Source: Cucumis sativus
Lineage: Eukaryota > Streptophyta > Magnoliopsida > Cucurbitales > Cucurbitaceae
Direction: 5' to 3'
Length of the DNA: 64,000 nt
Assembly: GCF_000004075.3 (NCBI RefSeq)
Contig: NC_026657.2
Coordinates: 33,590,732-33,654,731, forward strand
A program made the translations under genes and the position numbers. Of this stretch, positions 37,216 to 48,188 are shown piece by piece; within the stretch, counting starts at the first letter, position 1, and each line of letters starts with the position of its first letter. The notes under the pieces are model-generated. The model was not told the origin of the DNA. It ran no database searches and saw only the letters and a program-made list of their open reading frames with translations.

Positions 37216-38396
37216 GCATAGTAAGTCCTTACATTTTGAAAGAGTTAAGAAACATTCAGGTTTTGAATTTTTCTCTATGTAAAGCGAACCATGTCAATGA
37301 ATACTTTGTTGTTTCGATTTAGCTTGTTTGATTTCATGTAATTCCCTTCTTGTTAAAAAAAAAAAAAACTCTAAAATAAATGTAAATATTGTCATAAACC
37401 ACTCAAATCATAATTCACATTTTTTTATAAAATAAACTCAATACTAATACTTCGAGTGAGAAAAAATTAAACCAATCTATATTGAAATTAAAATGACACT
37501 TATTTTAAATTTTTTCAAAGTGAAGATAGAGCATATCTCTCAAATGATTTAAAATTTGTATCGTCAATCTCGATAATAAATGGTAAAATAAAAAACAATA
37601 ATAAGAAAAGCATATGTAATAGTGAATTGAGCCTATAATTTTATATTAAGTGGAAAGAGAAAGTTGGCCTTTTTCATGCCCAAAACATTTGTATTAATTA
37701 AAATGGAAGTAATGCCTTTTGAGTGCCTCTAAAGGTGCAAATCCACAAACACATTATTAGACAAATAAAATGCTAAAGTATAAAAAAGAAAAAAATGCAA
37801 CAAAACAAACAAAACCCTCAATATTTAAATTTTTACTTAACATACATACCTAAAATGTCTTTTCTTTTTCTTGACAACTAGTAAAGCAATTAAGAAGCTA
37901 AATGGCTACTACTACTAGGGCTATAGAGAAATAAAAACTAGAAAAAAAACCAAATACAAAAAACAAAAGGAAAATGAAGAAGATTTAGGTTCCAGCATTG
38001 AGATGTGAACTTGTACTGGAAGCTATAACCTTGTTCCAAGAAGGGTTGAAAGTGATATTGTGTTTTGGAATCATCTTTTGTGAAATCATTCATTAGCTGC
38101 AATATCCGAATTGTTAATAGACACGAAACTTCTTCTATGAGCATTGGGTTTCTACACTTTTTTCTTTGAAACTTTGTTAATGTTTGTACATTTTATATTG
38201 CCATCTTCTCTCAAAGTTGTGTTCTTTATTTCCCTAGACAGATTTCTTTTTTCAAATTATATTTTTCCATTGTGTGTATGAATTAAGAAATGGAGTGTCA
38301 AGCAAGCAAATTTTATTAGTTGTTGTTTGTGTTTTTACCTTTTTTTATGAAAACAATAACGTAACATACTAAGGTTATTTTATCTTCAAAGCTCTT

Positions 38397-38398
<2 letters not shown>

Positions 38399-38462
<64 letters not shown>
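38399..38462. repeat. (AT)32 microsatellite
   Basis: An uninterrupted run of 64 bases of alternating A and T. Tracts this long are usually highly variable in length and can extrude cruciforms. Confidence 0.97.
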
Positions 38463-38464
<2 letters not shown>

Positions 38465-38821
38465 CATGAAAGATTATTTATGGGAAGCTGCTAATCCCAA
38501 AATATAATTACAAAGAAAAAGGCAAAAAACCCTAAATAACTCAGTTGTATAAGTGGTGATATAGAAAGTTATTTGGGTACTTTTTCAACTGTATTGATCT
38601 TTGGACATTAGAAGTCGTACCCAATAAAGAATTACCATATGATTTTCTTTTTCTTTTTCAAAAATGATAGTTTTTAGAAATTTTGCTTCCATACAAAAGG
38701 TGAAGAGTATGAAATTAGGTGAGATATATAATATGTATTCATGCAATGAATTAATATCCAAAAATGAATATGTAAACCATATACATTCAACCACCCATTT
38801 ACATGTTTTTCTTCCATCACT

Positions 38822-38921
38822 TTTCTAAAATAAGATTAGTGAATAAAACACTCTTAAATCCAACAAATTCTATCACGTTTCTAAAATAAGATGAGTGAAT
38901 AAAACACTCTTAAATCCAACC
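38822..38921. repeat. Tandem duplication, period 56 bp
   Basis: TTTCTAAAATAAGAT-AGTGAATAAAACACTCTTAAATCCAAC occurs at 38822 and again at 38878 with one substitution in the core, so the duplication is probably young. Confidence 0.85.
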
Positions 38922-41281
38922 AAATAAATTTAAATATGTGTATGCAATAAACTATTATATGTGTCTATTTGTTTCATACTAGATATAGATAGCAGTCTAT
39001 CACAAATAAATTATTTACAACTATTTTTAAACTAAAGAGTGTTGATGCTACAATTACAAGACAAGTTTTGATAACAAGGTTCACGATAGGTAGGCTAGAA
39101 CACATTTACAAGCATAGACAATTGACAAGGGAAATTGGGATGGAAGGTGAAGCGACAATTGTGTATCGTGTTAGAGCTCAAAGAGGGAAAAAAAGTCGAA
39201 GGACGAAGACGGAGAGAGCGAGAGTTTTGGAAATAAACAAAGGTTAATATCAAGTACAATTTTGGGAAGTTTTCATAAATCTAACAAGTCGTCTAAATAT
39301 TTAGGGCCCCGTGAAATTGAATATATATTTTTTTTAATTTTAGGTTTGTTCTTCCTTATTATCGTCTTTCTTTTATTTTCTACTACGATTTTTTTCTTTT
39401 CCTCCTATTCGATTTTTTTTCTTTTCATCCTTATTTTCTCTTCTTTCTCCATTTTTTTTCATCCCCATTTTCTCTTCTTCTTCATTTTTTAAAAATATTT
39501 TTGTTTGTCCTTTCTTTTCATGTCTTTTTTCCTGTTTGTGCAATTTTTTTTCAAATTATTATTTGGTTGTTTTTAAAATTATTTTATATATTTTTTCAAA
39601 GTATTTGATTGTTTAAGATCGCATGCCAAATATAAAAGATGATAGAAATTTTTTTTAGTATATTAGATTGGTATTGTATACAAAAAGAACAGTCAAATCT
39701 AAACGATTGTATACTAAATTTTAAAAAATTTGGCTATCCAAATTTAAACAATCTAGTTGTGTGTCAAATCTAAACGATCATGTAACAATCTTGAAAAATA
39801 TAGTATAGATTTGTGCATGCTAATTATCACATAACATTTTTTGTATTTTTCATCGTGGACATAATTTTTTTAGAAGATCCCTACAATTTTCTTATAGAAG
39901 ACAAAATTGTACAAAATATTGAAAATAATGAGGAAAAAAGACAACGCGAAGAATATATAATGCATTTGGAAAATAGCCAAATTTGCACAACATTTGAAAT
40001 TAATGGAAACCTACCCTTTCTTAACTATTTTGTGTTACCCACTTCCACTTATTTATGTTAAAAGCTTTGTGGGTTCTTTCAACTACAGGTTCCAAGTGGG
40101 ATCTAAATGGACTCCTAAACAAACTTAAAACACAAATATCTTTTTCAACTTCTAATTCATTCCTAGTTTGGTTCACTTTTTTTTTTTTTATGGTTACACT
40201 AATTAGAAACTTTTTTGAATTAGGTTGTTAATTAGTTTGAATTTTTACCCCAACAAGTGGTATTTGGAAGTTTTCCTAAAAGTTTAGAATAGATCATAAT
40301 GCAAAACATATATAAAATATTGGGTCCTAACACAATTATTCATTTTGAATTGGATGAGTGGTTTTCTAATTTTGGTAGATACATGCATCCTCTAATTAAC
40401 TCAATAAATCCAACATTATTGTCAAATCAAGAATATTCTTTAGTACATGCATTGAGTTTCTTTATTTTCATAACAATAATGGTTAATATATACACACTAC
40501 ATATAATTAATTTTAGTGAAAGATTAGTTACCATTTCAATGAAAGCGACTTGTATTTTTTTTAAAGATTATTGGAATAATAATAAATGTTACTGTACTCG
40601 CCCCAATAAGTAATTATTTGTATTTTCTTTTGTTGAGATTAGAAGTTTAATCTTCTTGTAAAATGGATTGTCCATAAAATTGAATAGATTCAAATAACTA
40701 ATTCAATAAATTAACTAATATTCTATAAGATTAACTTAGTCGAACTTTGTTTTTCTCTCAAATTTATCAAGTTTATATTGTATATCCATCTTTATAATTT
40801 ATTTTAAACCAGGGAGAAAATGTTGTCATTTATTGTTAAAGTTTGCATTATTTGATCCTCAAAACTATATTAACATTTTAAAGCTTTTAGTTTTGGAATT
40901 AATATTCTTTTGATTTTAACAAATTAACATCATAGATTTGAGAAATTTGAACAATTTAAAAAATTAGAAGATACTAATTATAAAACTAAACTCCGATAGA
41001 AAATAACATTATTTTTCTAATCGTGTATCACAAAAACTTAAAAGCAAAAGTTCAGAAACTAATTCATCCCTTTTGAAAGTTAATAAACATATTAGACATC
41101 AGATTAAAAACTCAATATCCAATAAGGGATTATTTGAAAAGACAACTTAATATCGTTTGCACACGTGATTTGATTTGACTAATTGGAAAATTGAAGTGGG
41201 AAGTTTATGAAATTTGTAACAAAATAAGGACGGGAGAAAATAAATTTTAAAAAAGGATTAAAAATAAAAAAAGATTACTAT

Positions 41282-41772
41282 TTAGAAGATGGTGTGAATA
41301 TTATTTAACCAAATTGATTTTGGGGGAGGGATTATTAAGAAGAGGTGATAGAAGGAGAAGAAGAAGACAATGAGAAGGGTGGGTGTGAACCAAAAGGAGA
41401 TACTGAGTAATAACAGTATCTGTCTAAAAGAAGAAGGCACGTCAGACTCAATGGCCCCATCGGGAGTTTGAATCTCGATGGCCTCAGGGTCCGCGTCCGC
41501 TTCCGCGTGAATGTCTAGTTCATCTTCAAAGTGCAATAGCAACAAAAATCCCATCCTAACCCTTAGCTAACCATAGTTAAGCTGCCACTACCTAACACTG
41601 GTTAAATATATACCCCAACAAAATTAACTCACAAAACGACAACCACAACACGTCGTATTAAAACTCCACTCTTTCCACAGTCCACACACACAAACGCATT
41701 TCCAACTTCTCTTTTCCGATCTCAAACCACCCACCGTCTCCGATTCCTTTCATCATCATCTTCTATTCCGCC
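41282..41772. other. CGS1 upstream region with an unassigned acidic open frame
   Basis: On the minus strand, 41554 back to about 41430 encodes MGFLLLLHFEDELDIHAEAD and then ADPEAIEIQTPDGAIESD. This is GC-richer than its surroundings and has a coding-like look, but the frame soon runs into low-complexity hydrophobic sequence. It could be the first exon of a divergent gene or a gene scrap. I do not recognise it and do not call it a gene. The CGS1 leader occupies the last 150 bases. Confidence 0.3.
41603..41612 (+). promoter_or_regulatory. Possible TATA box of CGS1
   Basis: TAAATATATA lies about 160 bases upstream of the CGS1 start codon, followed by a C/T-rich leader, which would give a 5' UTR of about 130 bases. 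Supported by sequence pattern and position only. Confidence 0.35.
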
Positions 41773-44700
41773 ATGGCTGTTTCTTCTCACGCTCGTCTTC
41801 TCTCCCCTACATTTGACTGTCGCTCCGATCCCGTTCTTGCTCTTGCATCTGCTCACCGAAGGAACACCTACGGCCGATTCGCTCACGAACCCAAATCGGT
41901 GAAGGGAACGGTCGCGTCTCATGGCTTGTCTTCTTTCCCGATTTTTAAGTTCCCGCCTAACTTCGTCAGGCAACTCAGTAACAAAGCGCGTAGAAATTGT
42001 AGCAATATTGGTGTTGCGCAAGTTGTTGCTGCTTCGTGGTCGAACAACTCTTCTCCTTCTTCCTCGGCGGCGGCGGCGGCGGCGTCGGCGGTTAATACCG
42101 TCGACGCTGCTGCTGCCGCTGCCGCAGTGCCTACCGCATCTGATGCGGTAGCGCTGGAAGGTTCCGTTGGGAATGAGAGTTTGAAGGTAGAGGAGAAGGG
42201 TTTAGTTGATTCCAGAACCTCTGTTTTTGATTCCGACGGGAGTGTTGCAATCCACGCCGGTAGGGTTCAGTTTGAAGTTTGACTTCGTCTTTGATGCTTT
42301 CTTTTATCGCTTTTTAGGAATCTTGTTTTTCATTTCTGGCAACATGTAATAGTGTTTTCGTTACGGATTTCAGGCGAAAGATTTGGTCGTGGTAGAGCTG
42401 ATGACGCTATTACTACTCCCGTGGTTAATACTTCCGCTTATTTCTTTAAAAAAACTGCTGATCTCATTGATTTCAAGGTACGTACTTGCATTTCCATGTT
42501 GATTCATAACGGTTGACTTCAACTTACAGTGCTACCTATCATTTTTTCCCTAGCAATCTATGAGTTTGTTTATTGTCAAACATACAACTAAATTGGAATA
42601 AAACAATATCGGAAAACATTTGGATCTTCTTTCTTAGTCTTTACTGCATATTCGATTCCATTGCAGGAGAAGCGCGCTGTGAGTTTCGAGTATGGGCGCT
42701 ATGGAAATCCAACGACGATTGTTGCGGAGGAGAAGATAAGGTTTTGGTTCTCAACTAGTTGTTGGTTTCTTTTGTAATCCTTACCAGCTGGCCATGTTTT
42801 GGAGCAAATAGAATTGAGCGTTGAAGTTGATTTTGGTTTTGAACCAGTGCTTTAGAAGGGGCTGAATCTACCCTGATTGTGGCCTCAGGGATGTGTGCTA
42901 GCACTATGATGTTACTGGCGTTGGTTCCAGCTGGAGGGCATATCGTGACGACCACAGATTGCTACAGGAAGACGAGGATTTTTATTGAGACCATGCTTCC
43001 CAAAATGGGAATCACGGTACTATAGCTTTCACTTTTGGTTCTGTTTATTTTATTTATCTTCTTTTTTGGTGGAATGATATATTTTCATTATTAGCTAATG
43101 CTAGTCTTGTTTGATGTTTTTCTGCTGTCTTCTTCAATGATTTCGTGTCAAACTTGATCAGTCTTGTCGGGATATGGCCTTTCCCCACATGTATGTTTTA
43201 ATTCTGGGCAGAGTGTGTGAGATTAATTTTTGTTTTTATTCAAATTAATGCGAGAACTTATTTGAAGAAAAAACAAACTTATTATTATTATTATTACACA
43301 CAGACGTATATCTATTTAGTTATAGTATTGAAGCAAAGAAAGAGAATAATTAAGATCGGAGGAGAAGTAAGTAAATGGCCTACCCCAGACAGAATTGTGA
43401 ACTTTGTACAAACAACTTACCTTTAGGTTTGAAGAATAGAGTAAGCAATTTTGGCTCATTGGGGGGGGACTAGTCTTTCTGGTCTCCTGTTTTTACCACT
43501 TGGTTACTTCTTTCTAGCCACCTTAGGGGGTTGGACTTTCTTATTGTTTTAAAAAGTGTTTTTTAGATACCAAAAAGTATGAAGTATCAGGAATGAAAAT
43601 ATGAGAAAATGGGATTTATTGAGCTTTTTTTCTTTAATTTAAAGAAAATGGGGCAAACAAATTGGTTAGATGGACATGCAGATCTGAAAGTTATAGTTTC
43701 CATTGCCATATAATGTGGTAGCTTCTGTTGACGATCTTCCTCTTGTTTTATTTTCAGTGATTATAGAAGATCTAAATTTTTTGAATGTTGACAATTTTTC
43801 TAATCGTATGGGATTTCTTTTCTTTAAAAGGAAAATTTGATGGATTTGTTTAATTGTTGGTGCCTTATGGTCTGTGGTAGAACTGGGTGGTTGGAAAACT
43901 CTATACTTCTGGCCATCTTTTTTATGTTGTGCTAGTTATGTTAAGTCGGAATTCTGTACAAATTTAGAAAATGGTAAATATAAATGCCAAAATTAAAATT
44001 AAAAAGCAACAAGTTTTTTTTTTTTTTTTTTTTTTCTCGTGGGAAGTTGCAGAAATTGCTTATTTGCACAATGAAAATTTTGTGTTGATAGCTGACTTGG
44101 TAACTATAACTACAACTTGGAATGCAGGCCACCACCATTGATCCTGCGGATATCAACGCCCTTGAAGTAGCTCTGAAAGAGAATAATGTGTGACCATTTA
44201 CCAACCTTATTCTTTTCATTTGTTCAAAACATTGCGTTTGGTTTCTTCAGAAATTGATGTTACCTGTAACTTCCTTCCATGCAGGTTTCTCTTTTCTTCA
44301 CTGAATCCCCAACAAATCCATTTTTGAGATGCGTTGATATTAAACTTGTTTCAGAGATGTGTCATCAACACGGAGCATTGGTGTGCATTGATGGTACATT
44401 TGCCACACCATTGAACCAGAAGGCACTTTCACTTGGGGCTGACCTAATTCTTCACTCCGCAACCAAGTATATTGGGGGCCACAATGATGTAAGTCCACAT
44501 GTGATTTTGATTTTACTAGAGTAATCTGAATTTAAATTATTAATCAATTAAGATTTTAGTGACCAATATTTCTTTTAATAAAAGAAATTTACCAAGCATT
44601 GTCTTTTAGGTCCTTGCGGGTTGTATAAGTGGTTCTCTGAAACTAGTTTCAGAGATTCGGAATCTTCATCATGTGATAGGTGGTGCTTTAAACCCAGTGA

Positions 44701-46169
44701 GTCCTCCTATGCTCTTTAATTACTGGATATGTAGCTTGTTAATTGTGGAGTAATGCTTTCTAATGATTGAATGCTCCATTGTTTTTTTTGTGCTCATTTC
44801 AACCATTTCTTGCACCAAGTCATACTGTCTAATAAGTTCCTATTTCTTCATCCTACAGAATGCCGCTTACTTAATTATACGAGGCATGAAGACAATGCAT
44901 CTTCGTGTTCAGCAGCAGAATTCCTCAGGTCTTAAGATGGCGATGCTTTTAGAGGCTCATCCTAAGGTATGCCATTTAGTTTATCTAGCTGCAGTGCTTG
45001 TATTACAAGGAAAAATACAACTGAATATTGTTTCACATGTTTAATTTTACTACCTAAGTACAACCAAGGCAATGCAAAGGAACAAACGTAAGTTTCACTG
45101 TTGAAGCTTTGAGGCATCAATGGCAAGGATATAATCTAGAAGTCCTAAGGCTTAAGCATGCTCATGTAGCATGTTGAAACCGCATTTATCAACTTATTAA
45201 TTAACATGGACTAGATAGCCAATTTATACGTTAACTGGATATGATTGTGTGCTTGAAAATTTATTTGCATTATCAGATGTGATGAAATTAATACTCTACC
45301 ATGTGCAGATCAAATGTGTTTACTACCCGGGACTGCCAAGTCATCCTGAACATAATCTTGCCAAAAGGCAGATGACTGGTTTTGGGGGTGTAGTTAGTTT
45401 CGAGGTTAGAAAAACGTCCCTTCGTTTGAAGTGTTTATCTCCTAATTCTTTTTCCACTACCCTCCACCATGTTTGGTTCATCACTTTCTTCATTCTGGTG
45501 CAGGTTGATGGCGATTTAATGACCACCGCAAAATTCATTGACTCATTAAAAATTCCATACATTGCTCCATCATTTGGTGGGTGTGAGAGTATCATAGACC
45601 AGCCAGCAATAATGTCGTATTGGTAAGTATCCAATTCCGAAACATATTTTAGAGCATGTTTAAGGAGTAATTTTGGAATAGTAAAAAATGGTTTGTACAC
45701 TTCTAAAATCACTCAAAAGAATGCTTTTGTTCCTTCAAATCAATGTTAATGCAGTGAAAAACGCATTTAAACGTGTAACATTAAACCTTGATTTTGAGTG
45801 ATGAAAGATGTTACAAGCGATTTTCTTGAACATTTATTCATTCAAAATCAGTTTTGATATGAAAATTGCATTTAAGAGTGGAAAATGAAATGTTACATTA
45901 AATTTGAGTGATTAAAGATGTGTTTTAGAGTGATTTTGGACATGAAAAAATTGATTTTAGCCATTTTAAAATCACTTATTTGAGTCCATGGTTTTATATG
46001 TTAATGGTGGAAGTAATGAAGTTTTTGGTGATGGAAATGGAATAGGGATCTTAACCAAACGGAGAGGCTCAAGTATGGAATAAAAGACAATTTGGTGCGC
46101 TTCAGCATTGGAATTGAAGACTTCGAGGATTTGAAGGCTGATATTCTGCAGGCTCTTGATGCCATTTAA
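41773..46169 (+). CDS. CGS1: Cystathionine gamma-synthase, plastidic
   Basis: Commits homoserine phosphate and cysteine to methionine synthesis by forming cystathionine, using pyridoxal phosphate, in plastids. Eleven exons: 41773-42259, 42374-42477, 42667-42740, 42848-43016, 44128-44187, 44285-44488, 44610-44696, 44859-44966, 45309-45404, 45504-45622 and 46046-46169. They give 543 residues (Arabidopsis CGS1 563). Exon 1 codes for a Ser/Arg-rich transit peptide, the MTO1 region ([11 protein letters not shown], residues 73-83) and two alanine runs (99-104, 112-118). The catalytic core begins near residue 160 with AIHAGERFGRG. The PLP-binding lysine is Lys359 in [12 protein letters not shown]. 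Other family blocks are [29 protein letters not shown] and [15 protein letters not shown]. Expression is probably limited by S-adenosylmethionine through the nascent MTO1 peptide. Intron 4 (43017-44127) is long and T-rich; intron 10 holds a MITE-like repeat. Confidence 0.96.
41989..42021 (+). promoter_or_regulatory. MTO1 nascent-peptide arrest element in CGS1 exon 1
   Basis: These bases encode [11 protein letters not shown] (residues 73-83), identical to the Arabidopsis MTO1 core as I recall it. VVAASWSNN follows, with one conservative change in the flank (V where Arabidopsis has I). In Arabidopsis the peptide acts in cis: high S-adenosylmethionine stalls the ribosome at the serine of the ASWS segment (Ser90 here), and the mRNA is then degraded. 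Strong conservation indicates that the same feedback works in this plant; that is inference. Confidence 0.85.
45650..45985. repeat. MITE-like repeat in CGS1 intron 10
   Basis: About 330 bases are built from repeated GAGTGATTTT/AAAATCACTC motifs. They start near GTTTAAGGAGTAATTTTGG and end near CCATTTTAAAATCACTTATT, which are imperfect inverted matches of each other. It shares GATATGAAAATTGCATTT with the block at 11692-11822. There is no coding content. It is probably a non-autonomous DNA element, possibly with an internal duplication. Confidence 0.5.
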
Positions 46170-48188
46170 AGCTGCACACAGATAATTGTGCTCTCTCTGT
46201 CTCTCTTTTTCTAAGATATCCATCTTGCTCTTTGGTCTTGAGTTTTGGTGTATCAATTGAATTTTGATTTGCCAATTGTAGTCGTCGTACTGTTAATGAT
46301 TCGATTAAATTGGAGCCTTCATTTGTATGGTAACAAACACCCTTTCTTATTATCGCCCCCTTCCCCTCAGGAACAGAAAATGATCCCTAGACGTTATTGT
46401 TGTTATTTTTCCTTAACCAATTCATCAAGGTTAAATTGTCTTCTTCTGTCTACGTCTACTCAGTATTTCTCTTTTACATTTACACGTTTTCTAAAGTTAA
46501 AATCAGGTTCACAATTTTCACAGTACAGCATAAATTTGATACGTAATTTGTGTTACAACTTGCTTTCACTCATGCTCTTTGTATTTGGGTTTCGCTCGTT
46601 GTTCATTACTGTTTGGTATCCCTCTTTATATTAGAAAAAAGAAAAAGGTATAACAAAAGCGAGGGTGGTGAGAGTGGAAATGACTGAGCCAAGAATTAAA
46701 GAGTGCAGCATGTATTTGGTAATTTTCGTCGACCATAAGACACGCTAATGGCACAAAAAGAAAGGAAGAAGTAAATAATAATTAAAGAGGTTTTTGACTT
46801 TAAGTTTTTTTTATCGATACCACAATTATCTCCATACTTTACCTTGAAATTAAATTATGCCCTTGAATTTTTTAGGATAGGTTCCACCTATGCCTCCAAA
46901 ATTTAGGTTCCTTATAAATTTGATCTCTTCTTCCAAAATTTTATATGTTTGTAAATATTTTGTCAAATTTTTATTTTTGATAATTTCTCTACTTTTAAAT
47001 TAAGAAAACGGAGTGTACAAAAGTAGTAAATTTTTTTATGATGATAAAACTAATATCATTATATTTTCTAAATATTGTAAAAGTAGTCTATTAACTCCTT
47101 AATAGCCATTTGATATATCTAATATTGTTAGACATGGACAAAAATATTTGTTACACATGAATATTTGTTACACATGGACAAAAAAGAGAGGTGTTACACA
47201 TGAATATTTGTTAGACATGGACAAAAAAGAGAGGTGTTGCTTGTTTTTTTGGTCTCTAATAAAATTAAGATATATATGGTATATTTTTCTCTAGTATGAT
47301 TAAAAAACAACAAATCTAAAAGTAGAAAAATATAATTAAATACAAACAGTCAAGCTCGAACAAATTCCAATACTACAATCCAAACACATTAATTTATAAT
47401 AGGACGAATCCAATTATGCACTCTAACCTCTTTGGTATAATTACCAATAATCTTACATTACATCCCACCAAATTCCATCACCCAAACTATCTCTAATAAT
47501 CATGTGAATAGTAAATACTATTCAAAAACTTCAATATGATATCGTATCGTGTTTACTGTTTACAGTATCTTAAATATATGATAACTCAAGGTAAAATAAT
47601 TTGTATCTAAATACCAACTATTGTAATCTGACTATAATAACTAATTTATTTTTTACTTCTTTTTTGTAAAAGACTTTATTAGAGCATATATTCTGTGAAA
47701 CCAAACTATTTCATAAGTTGTTTTTGAGTGATTTCAACTTTTTTTTAACAGTGATATTTTTTGTTTTTTTTTGTATTAAACAATAAAATTTAAACCAAAT
47801 ATACTAATAATCTTTCATCACAAAATTTTGATTACATTTCTCATAAAGATAATTTTACAGCGAAATAGTAAAAAATAGCCAAATATACTGATACTCAAAA
47901 TTAAATGTAATAAAATTTTGTGTTTAGAGTATAAATAGTTTGTACTTTTTAAAAGAAGCTCATATACATAAAATATAAAAAAATATAAAGTGAAATAAAA
48001 TATTTATAAAATATAGCCAATTGTAAATTCTATTGGAAAGATGTGTAAAATTAAAACTTTCTTATATTTATAAATGTATATATATAAATTTTGTAGTATT
48101 ATCATTTACAGTAATTTCCCTTTCAATTCTCATACGCAAACGGCCTTAACGAATATCTTCTTTCCCACTTGTTGATCGGTCGGAACTA
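46170..48188. other. CGS1 3' flank and AT-rich intergenic DNA
   Basis: No gene is recognised. An open frame at 46245-46634 is probably part of the CGS1 3' UTR and flank, with no known similarity. The only structure is the tandem repeat at 47125-47238. The promoter of the downstream dehydrogenase should occupy the last few hundred bases. Confidence 0.5.
47125..47238. repeat. Tandem repeat, period 43 bp
   Basis: Units of TTACACATGAATATTTGTTA followed by GACATGGACAAAAAAGAGAGG start near 47151 and 47194. A partial earlier copy (GTTAGACATGGACAAAAATA) lies at about 47127. Only two full units are present. Confidence 0.8.

Larger units (their letters stand above)
33554..41281. other. 7.7-kb AT-rich gene desert
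   Basis: I find no supportable protein gene here. The region holds a short (AT)10 tract (35322-35341), an RNase H-like fragment (about 37105-37215), a long AT microsatellite (38399-38462), a 56-bp-period duplication (38822-38921), and a C/T-rich tract near 39340-39500. The motif TGTCAAATCTAAACGAT recurs twice about 70 bases apart near 39690-39780. Open frames at 39813-40061 and 40299-40613 lack any family resemblance or splice support. Confidence 0.5.

Noticed and set aside
40299-40613. Open frame of 104 codons in the gene desert
   Set aside because: No domain, no splice context and an AT-driven composition.
47125-47238. Possible CRISPR-like spacing of repeats
   Set aside because: Only about two tandem units with no unique spacers, in a plant nuclear context; this is an ordinary tandem duplication.
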